DNA of 64,000 nucleotides from Williamsia herbipolensis (GTDB lineage Bacteria > Actinomycetota > Actinomycetes > Mycobacteriales > Mycobacteriaceae): contig NZ_JXYP01000040.1 in the NCBI RefSeq assembly GCF_000964005.1, forward strand, positions 1 to 64,000, given 5' to 3'. The position numbers and the translations under genes were made by a program. The notes beneath the pieces were generated by a model. The model searched no databases and was not told where the DNA came from. It was given only the letters and a program-made list of their open reading frames with translations. This document shows, in pieces, positions 13,819 through 22,627 of the stretch; the first letter of the stretch is position 1, and each line of letters opens with the position of its first letter.

Positions 13819-16746
13819 ATGGAATCCGTGACCTCCGCCGGATCGACGCACGCACTGTGGCGTCCCGGCATCGGATTGTCGCTGTGGTTCACCGACTCCG
13901 ACGGGGCGCCCACCGCCACCCCGGACGAGGCCTCGATCCCCGGGCCGGTCGCCGATATCGTCTCCGGCCGCACCCTGCGGCGCACCATCACCGTGCACGG
14001 CCCCGGCGAGGGCACGGTGCGTCAGGTGGCGTCGTTGACGCTGGGGCCGGCGGCCGCGACCGACCTCCTCGACGCCCCCGGCCTGCCGTCGTCCGGTGAG
14101 CTCGGCTACTACGCGTACCTCGCGGCGTCGGTGCGGCGCTTCGTCTCGGCCGGTTCGGTGACGCCGGCGCTGGCGTGGTCGGCGGGCAGTTGGTCGACCC
14201 GATGGGCGCCGCTGCCCGGGATCCCGTGGCGAGCGTGGATGTCGGGGGCGGTCTCGGTGGCACCACCGGTGGTGATCGCGAACGGCGGCGCCGAGGCGGT
14301 GGCCGACTTCTGCCGCGAGATCACCGACCACGAGTGCCGACGACGCTGTGACGGCCTGTCGCACGGCGTGTTGCGATCGTCGCTGGTCCGCTCACTGCTG
14401 CCGGGTTCCGACGACGAGCTCCCGATGTCGTCCGACCGCGCCTCGGCGGCCTCGACCGCATGGCAGGAGTGGGCCGACGGCGTACGGGAGAACGAGAGCG
14501 CGCTGGTGCTCCGCCTCCACGAGCCCGAGTATCCCGATGACGACGACCCGTACACCGTTCCCGACGATCGGTGGCGGTTGCAGGTGTGTCGTCGCAGCAG
14601 CGACGGCCTCGACGTGCCCATCGATCTGCACCGGCTCGGCCCGCACGAGCTCGACGAGGTGACCACCGAGATCGCCGGTGCCGTAAGGGCTTTCGCCGGA
14701 CTGTCCCGTGCCGGCCACGATCGCGCCACCCTCGACTTCCTGCTCGACACCGACCTCGTCACCGACCTTCTCGACACCGGGGCCGAGCAGCTCGGGCGCG
14801 CGGGCATCGTCGTGCTGCTGCCCCGCACCCTGGCGGCGGTCACCCCGGCGCTGTCGCTGCGGGGCCGCACCGGCGTCGGCGCCACCGTCGAGCGGACGGT
14901 GATGGTGGGGCTGTCGGAGATCCGGGAGTTCCAGTGGCAGTTGGCGATCGGTGAGGACGTTCTCGACGACGGCGAGCTCGCGTCCCTCGCCGAACAGAAG
15001 GGCGGTCTCGTCCGGGTGCGGGGCGTCTGGATCCGCGCGGAGGGATCCGCGCTGAGCCGGGCCGCGGAGTTCATCACCACCCAGCGGGCCCTGGCCGCCT
15101 CCGGCCATCCCGCCGACATGGGCGAGCTGTTCGGACTCGTCACCGGCGGTGCCGACCGCCTGGGCGTGCCGGTGACGTCGGTGTCGGGCCTGTCGTGGCT
15201 CGACGAGGTCGCGGCCGGCGGCACCCTCACACCCGAGCCGCTCGACGCCCCGTCGACGCTGGCCGCCGAACTCCGGCCCTACCAACACCGTGGGATGGAA
15301 TGGCTTGCACACCTCGCGTCGCTCGGCATCGGCGCCGTTCTCGCCGACGACATGGGCCTGGGCAAGACCGTCCAGGTGATCGCGCTGCTGTGCAGTGAGC
15401 GCGAGGCCGTCGCTGCGGATGCAGTCGTTGACCGCCCGGGGCCGACGCTGATCGTCTGCCCGATGTCGGTGGTGGGCAACTGGGAACGGGAGATCGCCCG
15501 CTTCGCACCGCATCTGCGCGTGATGGTGCACCACGGCCCGGGCCGTGCGCGGCGTGACCCCTTCACCGCCGCGGCACTCGACACCGACGTCACCGTCACC
15601 ACCTTCGCGATCGCCACCCGCGACGCGGAGTCGTTGCGAACGGTGGCGTGGCGCCATGTCGTGGTCGACGAGGCGCAGCACATCAAGAACGTCGCCACGG
15701 CCGCGTCACGCGCGGTCCGCAGCATCGATGCGCGGCAACGGATCGCGCTCACCGGCACGCCGGTGGAGAACCGACTCGAGGACCTGCGTGCGGTGATCGA
15801 TCTGGTCAACCCCGGTCTGCTCGGGTCACCGTCGGTGTTCAAGGCACGATTCGCCGAATCCATCGAGCGCGAGCGCGATCCGGAGGCCGCGCGCCGACTG
15901 AACGCGATCACCTCGCCGTTCATCCTGCGTCGGGTGAAGACCGATCCGACGATCATCGCCGATCTGCCCGAGAAGACCGAGCTGACCGTGCGCGCCAACC
16001 TGACCGTCGAGCAGGCGGCGCTCTACCGCGCCGTCACCGACGACCTGATGCAGGCGCTCGGTCGGGAGCAGTCGATGGCCTCGGGCGACGAAGGACACCG
16101 GGTGCGAACGGTTCTCGCCGCGCTGACCCGGCTGAAGCAGGTGTGCAACCACCCCGCGCATTTCCTCGCCGACGGATCGGTCCTGGTCCGGCGGAACGCC
16201 CATCGGTCCGGCAAGCTCGAGTTGCTCGGCGACATCCTCGAGAACATCGTGGCCGACGGTGAACGCGCCCTGATCTTCACCCAGTTCACGGCGTTCGGCG
16301 AGATGCTCGCGCCGTGGTTGTCGAAGGTGTGCGGCGACGACGTGTCGTTCCTGCACGGCGGACTCTCGCGGACGGCCCGCGACCGGATGGTCGCCGAGTT
16401 CCAGGACGCGGCGGGCCCACCGGTGCTGATGGCGTCGCTCAAGGCCGGCGGGACCGGGCTGAACCTCACCGCCGCGAATCACGTCGTGCACCTCGACCGG
16501 TGGTGGAACCCCGCGGTGGAGGCCCAGGCCACCGACCGCGCCTACCGCATCGGACAGACCAAGCGGGTCGAGGTGCGCACATTCGTGTGCGTCGGGACGA
16601 TCGAGGAGCGCATCGACGCGATGATCACCGACAAACGCGCGCTCTCCGATCTCACCGTCACCGCCGGCGAGAGCTGGCTCGGAAAAATCGACGACGACCA
16701 GTTGTACGACCTCATGCGCCTGCGCGACGAGGCGGTGGGCGAGTGA
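13819..16746 (+). CDS. helZ: SNF2-family DEAD/DEAH helicase (HelZ-like)
   Basis: A 975-residue SWI2/SNF2 ATPase. The N-terminal half (to about residue 480) is the bacterial SNF2_N-associated region containing GIGLSLWFTDSDG and RGMEWLAHLASLGIGAVL leading into motif I. Motif I is DDMGLGKT (about residue 510), motif II DEAQ (about 616, VVVDEAQHIKN), motif III LTGTPVENRLEDL. The C-terminal lobe has HGGLSRTARDRMVAEF, SLKAGGTGLNLTAANHV and ATDRAYRIGQTKRVEV (motif VI). This matches mycobacterial HelZ (Rv2101 type) in architecture. It is a DNA-stimulated ATPase/translocase thought to remodel protein-DNA complexes. The start is uncertain: ATG 13819 or GTG 13828. It overlaps the SWIM-finger gene by four bases. 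Confidence 0.87.
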   Translation: MESVTSAGSTHALWRPGIGLSLWFTDSDGAPTATPDEASIPGPVADIVSGRTLRRTITVHGPGEGTVRQVASLTLGPAAATDLLDAPGLPSSGELGYYAYLAASVRRFVSAGSVTPALAWSAGSWSTRWAPLPGIPWRAWMSGAVSVAPPVVIANGGAEAVADFCREITDHECRRRCDGLSHGVLRSSLVRSLLPGSDDELPMSSDRASAASTAWQEWADGVRENESALVLRLHEPEYPDDDDPYTVPDDRWRLQVCRRSSDGLDVPIDLHRLGPHELDEVTTEIAGAVRAFAGLSRAGHDRATLDFLLDTDLVTDLLDTGAEQLGRAGIVVLLPRTLAAVTPALSLRGRTGVGATVERTVMVGLSEIREFQWQLAIGEDVLDDGELASLAEQKGGLVRVRGVWIRAEGSALSRAAEFITTQRALAASGHPADMGELFGLVTGGADRLGVPVTSVSGLSWLDEVAAGGTLTPEPLDAPSTLAAELRPYQHRGMEWLAHLASLGIGAVLADDMGLGKTVQVIALLCSEREAVAADAVVDRPGPTLIVCPMSVVGNWEREIARFAPHLRVMVHHGPGRARRDPFTAAALDTDVTVTTFAIATRDAESLRTVAWRHVVVDEAQHIKNVATAASRAVRSIDARQRIALTGTPVENRLEDLRAVIDLVNPGLLGSPSVFKARFAESIERERDPEAARRLNAITSPFILRRVKTDPTIIADLPEKTELTVRANLTVEQAALYRAVTDDLMQALGREQSMASGDEGHRVRTVLAALTRLKQVCNHPAHFLADGSVLVRRNAHRSGKLELLGDILENIVADGERALIFTQFTAFGEMLAPWLSKVCGDDVSFLHGGLSRTARDRMVAEFQDAAGPPVLMASLKAGGTGLNLTAANHVVHLDRWWNPAVEAQATDRAYRIGQTKRVEVRTFVCVGTIEERIDAMITDKRALSDLTVTAGESWLGKIDDDQLYDLMRLRDEAVGE

Positions 16747-17513
16747 GCCCCCGGAAGAAGGACGCACCCGTCCGCGGATACGGGCTCACCGCGTGGTCGC
16801 GAGCGGTGCTCGCCGTCATCGACCGCCCCGAGGACACGCGTCGGGTCGGTAAGGCGCGCACCTACTTCCGCGAACGCACGATCCTCGACGTGCGCGTTCG
16901 ACCCGGCACGGTGACCGCCCTCGTGCAGGGCAGCCAGGTCGAACCGTTCGAGACCTCGCTGACGATGCGGACCGTCGAACCCGACACCGTCGTCGCCCTG
17001 CTGCGCGAGAGGGACGCCACCGACGACCTGTTGGCCGTCGCGCGCGGTGAACAGCCGCGGATCCTCGGTTCGCTGGTGCTGCCCACCGAGCCCGCCGACG
17101 TCCGAGGTGACTGCAACTGTCCCGACGAGGAGCCGCGCTGCATCCACGTGTTGGCGCTCGGGTACGAGATGGCCGCGCAGATCGACAAGACGCCGTCGAT
17201 CGCGCTGACGATGATGGGCGCCGAGATCGCCACGCTCCTGGCCCATCTGCGCGACGACACCGACGAGCCGACCCGACCGGTCCACGTCCGCACGCCCGAG
17301 GTAGTCGACTTCTACGGTTCCGGGTTCACACCGCCGCCCCTGCCGAGCCCGCCGTCGATCGACGTGTTCGCCGATCTCGACGTCGCCGGCCTCAACCGGG
17401 CGCTGCGGATGTCGGGCGTCGGTCCCCTCGACCTCGGCGAGGTCACCGACGAACTCGCCGAGCTCTACGCCCGCCTCATCCGCACCCCGCAGACACCCCC
17501 GTCGGGCACCTGA
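16743..17513 (+). CDS. SWIM zinc-finger protein, partner of the SNF2 helicase
   Basis: A 256-residue protein beginning at a GTG that overlaps the helicase stop codon (GTGA). The N-terminal half (WSRAVLAVIDRPEDTRRVGKARTYFRE, VRPGTVTALVQGS) precedes a SWIM finger with CNC...CIH spacing (GDCNCPDEEPRCIHVLALGYE), the CxCxnCxH zinc ligands being intact. A C-terminal region from about residue 190 is proline-rich then helical. SWIM domains bind DNA or proteins and are known to be associated with SNF2 ATPases in bacteria, either fused or adjacent. The four-base overlap implies translational coupling and probably a stoichiometric complex. Confidence 0.85.
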   Translation: MSPRKKDAPVRGYGLTAWSRAVLAVIDRPEDTRRVGKARTYFRERTILDVRVRPGTVTALVQGSQVEPFETSLTMRTVEPDTVVALLRERDATDDLLAVARGEQPRILGSLVLPTEPADVRGDCNCPDEEPRCIHVLALGYEMAAQIDKTPSIALTMMGAEIATLLAHLRDDTDEPTRPVHVRTPEVVDFYGSGFTPPPLPSPPSIDVFADLDVAGLNRALRMSGVGPLDLGEVTDELAELYARLIRTPQTPPSGT

Positions 17514-17516
17514 CCA

Positions 17517-17662
17517 CCCCAGTTGGGCACGTAACGACCGCAGTTGGGCACGTAACCCCATCGGTTGGGCACCACGTGTCCTCAGCCGCCCAACCGCGGT
17601 CCTTACCTGCCCAATCGGGGTCGTTACGTGCCCAACTGCGGTCGTTACGTGCCCAACTGGGG
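17517..17662. repeat. Inverted repeat with perfect 40-bp arms built from 21-bp units
   Basis: The arms 17517-17556 and 17623-17662 are perfectly complementary. Each is made of near-identical units of the form CAGTTGGGCACGTAACGACC, and the central region holds more diverged copies (CGGTTGGGCA..., CGATTGGGCAGG...), giving about seven units, three in one orientation and four in the other. It fills the space between convergent genes (SWIM protein stop 17513, FAD oxidoreductase stop 17669). It could act as a bidirectional terminator or form a cruciform; the modular repetition suggests a dispersed intergenic element. Confidence 0.8.
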
Positions 17663-17668
17663 AAGGGG

Positions 17669-18919
17669 TCAGGCGATGAGTCGCGCGACCCGCGCGGCGG
17701 CGCGGCCGCCGGAGACGAGCGCGCCCTGGATCGACGGGGTGTCGCGGTGATCGCCGGCGAACACCAGCCGCTCACCCACCTGCAGCGGTCGCCGCAGGGG
17801 TGTTCCGGGTTCCTGTCTGGGCAGGGCGCGCCGGATGTCGTGGCGTGTGATGACCCGCCACGACGCGGTGGTGGTGCCCCAGAGGCGATCGAGTTCGGCA
17901 CGCACCTGCGTCTCCGGCGCGGGGCCGGTGTCGTCGAGCAGGGTCGTCGCTTGCACGAGGGTCTTCCCCGGCGGCGCGTATCCCGCTGCGATGGAACTCA
18001 TCTCGGCCGTGTTGACCACGACACCGCCTACACCCGACACCCGGAGGAAGGTGTCGGAGGCGAGGCCGTCGGCCTCGAACCACCACGTGGAGAGCCCGCG
18101 CATCGGTGACGTTGCCGAGCCGCTGAGGCTCGCCGCGTCGACCGAGTCGGTCGCCACCACCACCGCCCGTGAACGCACGACCGCGCCGTCGGCGGTCCGG
18201 ACCGAGGGGTCGGCGCCGTCGGAGATCTCCTCGACGCGGGTCGAGAAGGCGATGTCGACACCGGCGGTGCGGGCGAGCTGTTCGGGGAACGCCTGCATGC
18301 CGGCGTTCGGCACGCCGGGTGTCGCCAGGAGGAAGCTGCGCAGCACGAGGCGGACGTAGCGGTCGGAGGTGTCACCGACGCCGTCGGCGAGGACACCACT
18401 GAGGAACGGCGCCAACAGCGAGTCGCGCAACGGTCCGCGCAGTCCGAGTCGATCCCAGTCGTCGGCGAGCGCGGCGTCGGGTGCGGCCGCCAGACGACGC
18501 ACCGGTCCGACCGCGGGCAGCGCCCATCGCACCGCACCGGCGACCGCACGTGGTCGCAGCAGGCCCACGCCGAAGGCCGAGCGCACCGTCTCCGGCAACA
18601 GTCGGGGGTGTCGGGTCGGATCGGCGATCGTCCGCGCGTCGCCCGAGTCGTCGACGATCCGCACGCCGCGACCGGCCACCCGCAGGGCGAGCGCGTCGAC
18701 GTCGACGTGCCGCTTCACGGCCGGGTACGAGGGGTTGAGCAGCTGAAAGCCGCGGTCGCAGCGGAATCCGTCGATCACGTCGGTACGGATCCGACCACCG
18801 GGCACGGCGTCGGCCTCGAGCACGCGGACGGACAACCCGCGCAACCGCAACGCCGCGGCACACCGCAGACCGGCGATCCCCGCCCCCACCACGATCACGT
18901 CCGCATCGATGCCACTCAT
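17669..18919 (-). CDS. FAD-dependent oxidoreductase (amine oxidase/phytoene desaturase-like)
   Basis: A 416-residue flavoprotein with an N-terminal dinucleotide fold DVIVVGAGIAGLRCAAAL (GxGxxG), the acidic LEADAVPGGRIRTD segment characteristic of flavin-containing amine oxidases, protoporphyrinogen oxidases and carotenoid desaturases, and the C-terminal FAD contact VFAGDHRDTPSIQGALVSGGRAAARV. The middle region carries FLSGVLADGVGDTSDRY, seen in this 'NAD(P)/FAD-dependent oxidoreductase' group. The substrate is not evident; carotenoid- or amine-like compounds are possible. It stands alone, facing the 40-bp-arm inverted repeat, with 46 bases separating it from the SRPBCC gene upstream. Confidence 0.85.
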   Translation of the reverse strand: MSGIDADVIVVGAGIAGLRCAAALRLRGLSVRVLEADAVPGGRIRTDVIDGFRCDRGFQLLNPSYPAVKRHVDVDALALRVAGRGVRIVDDSGDARTIADPTRHPRLLPETVRSAFGVGLLRPRAVAGAVRWALPAVGPVRRLAAAPDAALADDWDRLGLRGPLRDSLLAPFLSGVLADGVGDTSDRYVRLVLRSFLLATPGVPNAGMQAFPEQLARTAGVDIAFSTRVEEISDGADPSVRTADGAVVRSRAVVVATDSVDAASLSGSATSPMRGLSTWWFEADGLASDTFLRVSGVGGVVVNTAEMSSIAAGYAPPGKTLVQATTLLDDTGPAPETQVRAELDRLWGTTTASWRVITRHDIRRALPRQEPGTPLRRPLQVGERLVFAGDHRDTPSIQGALVSGGRAAARVARLIA

Positions 18920-18965
18920 GCCTCATCGATACCACCTCCCCGGAACGTGAGCCGGTCGCGCGGCG

Positions 18966-19454
18966 TCAGTTCGGGGTGATCAGTCGCTCCAGCTGTTCCA
19001 GGCCACGACGCGCGTAGCCGAGCCACACCCATCCGAGTGCGACGACCAGCGGTCGGACCAGGGCAGACCTGGGATACAACGTCCATGACCAGGTCACGAC
19101 TGTCGATCCTGTCCCGGTGGCGTCGAACCGCCACCGGCCGTCCACATGGTCGACGAGGGGCGCCATGGCCCCGGTGATGTCGGTCAGCCGGTACTCGAAG
19201 GATCGTGGCGCGTCCGCGGAGACCAGCTCCTCGCGCATCGACCCTCCTCCGGTGAGGAGCACCGTGCGTCGCTGCGGAGCCGACGTCCACTCACCGGTCT
19301 GATCGCGCACCTCGCGGATCGGCGGGATGGGTCCGAACCAGCGACAGAACAACGCCGTCAGGTCGATCGGGATGGTCGCGGCGAACGCCGCCGACGGGCT
19401 CACCGGTATGTCTCGAGATCGCTGAACGACGACAGGATTCACGAACGCCATCAT
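18966..19454 (-). CDS. SRPBCC (START/Bet v1-like) family protein
   Basis: A 162-residue protein with the pattern of polyketide cyclase/START-like proteins: VVVQRSRDIPVSPSAAFAAT at the N-terminus, strands around MREELVSADAPRSFEYRLTDITG and GRWRFDATGTGSTVVTWSWTLYPR, then the long C-terminal helix VRPLVVALGWVWLGYARRGLEQLERLI. These fold around a hydrophobic ligand-binding cavity; no catalytic residue can be assigned. The start was taken at Met 19454, adjacent to a second Met, because upstream codons are Arg/Cys-rich and unlike the family. It is divergent from the decayed hydrolase gene. Confidence 0.75.
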   Translation of the reverse strand: MMAFVNPVVVQRSRDIPVSPSAAFAATIPIDLTALFCRWFGPIPPIREVRDQTGEWTSAPQRRTVLLTGGGSMREELVSADAPRSFEYRLTDITGAMAPLVDHVDGRWRFDATGTGSTVVTWSWTLYPRSALVRPLVVALGWVWLGYARRGLEQLERLITPN

Positions 19455-19480
19455 CCCCGCGGGCGGGTCACGGCGCGCCG

Positions 19481-20039
19481 GTGTTCGAGTACAGCGGACA
19501 ATGTGCTCGACAGCTCTGGAGGCCTCCTGCCGCATCCGCACCGGCTCCTCTCATCCTGCTGGGCCAACCCGGTGGACTCGGTAATGGGTCGGATGTACCC
19601 GCGTCTCGTGGCACGAGCGCGCAGCGCCGCGGCGCACGGTTTCGCGGCGGTCTCCGTCGAGCTTCCCGGAGCGGGCGACCGAACCCCGCTGCCCGGCGCG
19701 AAGCGAGCCCGAGCGGATCTCACGCGTGCGATCGCCGCGGGGGAGCAACCCGCGGACGAGATCGACCCGCGCATCGCAGCCGCTGCGCTCTTCGCGGGAA
19801 GCCACGTTCCGGAGCGGACAATGCACGAGGCCCGGCGGGTCACGATCCCGCTGCACGTTCTCCTCCAGTGGAATGACGAGGGCAATGACCGAGCGCGGTC
19901 TCTCGATCGGTTCGACGCCTTCGGATCGACGCGGAAGACCCTCCACGCCAACATGGGTGGCCACACAGGCGTCCGGCAGTTCGCGGGCGACGATGCGACC
20001 CGCTTCTTCGTCCGCCATCTCGGCGCAGCCCGCGGTTGA
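19481..20039 (+). pseudogene. Decayed alpha/beta hydrolase (frameshift plus internal deletion)
   Basis: From the GTG at 19481 one frame encodes VFEYSGQCARQLWRPPAAS then PLILLGQPGGLG, the start of an alpha/beta hydrolase. At about 19580-19600 the coding signal moves to another frame and continues RMYPRLVARARSAAAHGFA, VSVELPGAGDR and so on to the stop at 20037-20039. The C-terminus has VTIPLHVLLQWNDEGNDR and HANMGGHTGVRQFAG with the catalytic His. Between EQPADEI and DPRIAAAALFAGS the segment that should carry the nucleophile elbow (Gly-x-Ser-x-Gly) is absent, so roughly 40-50 residues appear deleted. A frameshift plus loss of the catalytic Ser points to a genuine pseudogene; the deletion size is judged from family memory, not alignment. 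Confidence 0.72.
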
Positions 20040-20089
20040 GATGGGATCCGGACGACTGCACGATCGACGACGATGCGGACCCGGCGGGT

Positions 20090-21961
20090 CTACTGCCCGA
20101 TCGACGGCGAATGCGGGGTGTCGATGACGGCGCGTTGGTGTTCGAGCACGGCGAGAAGCTCCTGGTAGGGGCCGACGACGAAGGCGTCGTCACCCGACGC
20201 GAACTTCGTGCCCCGGCGCGGCGGGTACTCGAGATCGCCCGCCCCGCTCGCACCGGACGCACGGCGGATGGCGATCACGCGGGTGTTCGCCGACAACTCG
20301 CGCATCTCGACCCCGACGAGTCCGCCGTCGGCCCGGATCCGGACCCGACCGACCATGAACGACGTCGACTGCACAGAGAACGTGCCGAGGATCTCCAGAC
20401 CCAGCGCGGCGCCGATGAACCAGGGCGCGGCCAGCTCCGCGGTCGAGCGCACATGTCGGAAACCGAATCGCGCGGCGACGGCGTCACCCATGCCGCGGTC
20501 GAACACCCGCAGGACCACGGGGACGCCGCGACGGGACCCGTCGGCGAAGCGGTCGCCGAGCGCGCCGCGCACGGCGATGCCGGTCTCGATGTTGATCACG
20601 TCGTCGCTCGTGAGAACGGCGACGGCCGCCGCGCGATGCACGCGCGCGTCGGAGAGCGTCTCGGCGACGGTGGCGTCACCCACGATGACCGGTATCCCCG
20701 CCTTGGCGGCGGCGGAGAGGAAGCGGTTCGACGACGACCGTTCGATGACCACCACGTCCCGCCCGCGCGAGCGGAGTTCGCGGGCGACCCGGATCCCGAA
20801 CGCTCCCAGCCCGATCACCACGACGTGTCCGGTCATGAACCGCGCACGTCGTCGTCCGGCCGCCTCGGCGATGCGTCGGGAGATGAGCAGTTCGGCGAGG
20901 AACGCCATGATCATCGCTGTCGTGGTGAGGCCCGCGAACATGAGGATGATCGACCAGATACGCAGAGCCGGTGGCTGATCGGCGAAGTTGAAGTCGCCGT
21001 ACCCGACCGTGGCGACGGTCTCGGTGCTGAAGTACACGGCGTCGAGAACGCTCATGCCCGGCTTCTGATATCCCAGTCGCAGCACGGTGGTCGACAACGC
21101 GAGCAGGAAGAACAGCACGCCGATCATGCGGAAGAAGTTGGGGTTCGCATCTTCTCGGAATCCACGGACGGCCGCGCGCACGCGCTGCGGCCGCGACGGC
21201 CGACGTGCGGGCGCGACCGGGGTGTCGTCGGCGGCCGTGGCGATGCCCTGGGCGGCGAACTCGTGGGCGGTGCCGAGCAACGTCACGACATCGCCTGCGA
21301 GAACGGGGTGATCACGCCCCGGGCAGAGCACAGTCGCCGGTGTGGCTGCCTGCGACATCGCCGAGGTGTGGGTGGAGACCGCCAGCGGCGCGAGGTCTCC
21401 GAAGCGTTCGCGCAGCGTGCCCGCCCGGCCGACGGTGACGGTGGTCGCCACGAAATCGATGCCGGCGGCGTCGATGTGGTGGTCGCCGATGCCGAGGCAT
21501 GCCTCGATCACCGAGGGCGCGGCGAGGTCGGCGACGTCGAGTACCGACCCCGGGGTCGACCCGTCGTCCATCGCGCCGGCGACCGTCGCGTTCGAGAGCT
21601 GGGTGATCACCCGGACGTCGGCGCGCAGTTGCCCTGCCACCAGGGCGGTCTCGAGGTTGTGGAGCTCGTTCTCCTCGACGCACACCACCGCGACGGCTCC
21701 GGCGATCCCGGCGTCGACGAGCGCGTCGGCGACACCGACGACCGCGGTGTGCACCGTGATGCCCCATCGGGCGACGGCCGCGTCGAGGGCGGGGTCGGCG
21801 GTGCGCACCACGACGACCACCTGTTCGCCGGCGTCGAGGAATCCGTCGATGATCGGCACCGCGATGCCGGCGAAGCCGCACACGATCACGTGCCCGGACG
21901 GCGACCCCTCACCGGCCGGCGACACCGTGTGCGGCCCACGCTCCGGTTGCCACTGCGCCAC
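20090..21961 (-). CDS. Potassium channel with two RCK (TrkA-N) modules
   Basis: A 623-residue protein with an unusual order. A first RCK/TrkA-N Rossmann domain (about residues 22-235, HVIVCGFAGIAVPIIDGFLDAG) comes first. Then two transmembrane helices flank a pore loop with selectivity filter TVGYGD (318-323), followed by a second RCK_N domain (about 378-510, HVVVIGLGAFGIRVARELRSRG) and a C-terminal RCK_C-like domain. The filter sequence indicates K+ selectivity. RCK domains gate channels in response to nucleotides or ions. Having one RCK before and another after the pore makes the subunit self-sufficient in RCK modules. It is monocistronic or the last gene after the protein at 22539. Confidence 0.88.
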   Translation of the reverse strand: MAQWQPERGPHTVSPAGEGSPSGHVIVCGFAGIAVPIIDGFLDAGEQVVVVVRTADPALDAAVARWGITVHTAVVGVADALVDAGIAGAVAVVCVEENELHNLETALVAGQLRADVRVITQLSNATVAGAMDDGSTPGSVLDVADLAAPSVIEACLGIGDHHIDAAGIDFVATTVTVGRAGTLRERFGDLAPLAVSTHTSAMSQAATPATVLCPGRDHPVLAGDVVTLLGTAHEFAAQGIATAADDTPVAPARRPSRPQRVRAAVRGFREDANPNFFRMIGVLFFLLALSTTVLRLGYQKPGMSVLDAVYFSTETVATVGYGDFNFADQPPALRIWSIILMFAGLTTTAMIMAFLAELLISRRIAEAAGRRRARFMTGHVVVIGLGAFGIRVARELRSRGRDVVVIERSSSNRFLSAAAKAGIPVIVGDATVAETLSDARVHRAAAVAVLTSDDVINIETGIAVRGALGDRFADGSRRGVPVVLRVFDRGMGDAVAARFGFRHVRSTAELAAPWFIGAALGLEILGTFSVQSTSFMVGRVRIRADGGLVGVEMRELSANTRVIAIRRASGASGAGDLEYPPRRGTKFASGDDAFVVGPYQELLAVLEHQRAVIDTPHSPSIGQ

Positions 21962-22017
21962 GTGCCCACCTCCGCCGTCACTCCCGGTGGAGTGACCTTA
22001 CGACGGAACGTGGGTGA

Positions 22018-22539
22018 TCAGCGCGGTGTGGAGGACGATTCGGCGATATCGAGCACGTGGGTGAACGCCAGCAGCGACGGGTCGTGACGCCACAGGAAGG
22101 TCGCCGCCGCGCGCGAGAGGGCGAGCGAGTCGCAGCGCCACGGCGCGATGTCGGCGCAGCAGGCCCGGCCGGTGAGCACGAGGGTGTGCAGACGCGGCGT
22201 GCCCGCGAGATCGGTGTCGCAGTGGCTCAGCAGGTGCCGGTCGCGCGTGGAGGCCAACGCGCCGAAGGTGAATCCCGTGAGGTCCGACGCCTCGAGGGCG
22301 GTGCGGAGCTCATCGGTGACGGCGTAGAGGTTGCGGGTCGCGACGACCGCGGTCGTGATCGGGTACTCGATCGCGACGTGACCCGACAGGGCGCGCGGCG
22401 GGTTGTGGGTGCGATCCCACGACGCGGTGAGCAGCCGGATCGGTGCGGGCGGGCGGAGCCGGAAGTGCCGCGGGCCGTCGGCGGCGGCGAGGACGCGGTG
22501 GATGTTCGGCGAGACGGCGGGGGCGACCGAAGATGTCAT
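22018..22539 (-). CDS. Hypothetical protein
   Basis: A 173-residue soluble protein with no signal peptide or membrane helix. Notable segments are LLTASWDRTHNPPRALSGHVAIEYPITTAVVATRN (shown in parts: ASWDRTHNPPRAL, EYPITTAVVATRN) and TLVLTGRACCADIAPWRCD with a Cys-rich stretch. I do not recognise a family. It lies 56 bases before the channel gene on the same strand, so co-transcription is possible, but no functional link is visible. Confidence 0.6.
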   Translation of the reverse strand: MTSSVAPAVSPNIHRVLAAADGPRHFRLRPPAPIRLLTASWDRTHNPPRALSGHVAIEYPITTAVVATRNLYAVTDELRTALEASDLTGFTFGALASTRDRHLLSHCDTDLAGTPRLHTLVLTGRACCADIAPWRCDSLALSRAAATFLWRHDPSLLAFTHVLDIAESSSTPR

Positions 22540-22627
22540 GTCTCATGGGTACGCGGACGCCGACGCCTCCGGGAGGCGTCACCGCGTAAAGAATCCGCGG
22601 TCGACGTCAAGAATCCGCAAAGCCTGT

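Noticed and set aside
20036-22087. A 680-codon plus-strand frame opposite the K+ channel gene
   Set aside because: Low-complexity Arg/His/Asp product; the minus-strand frame has full RCK and pore motifs, so this is a shadow.
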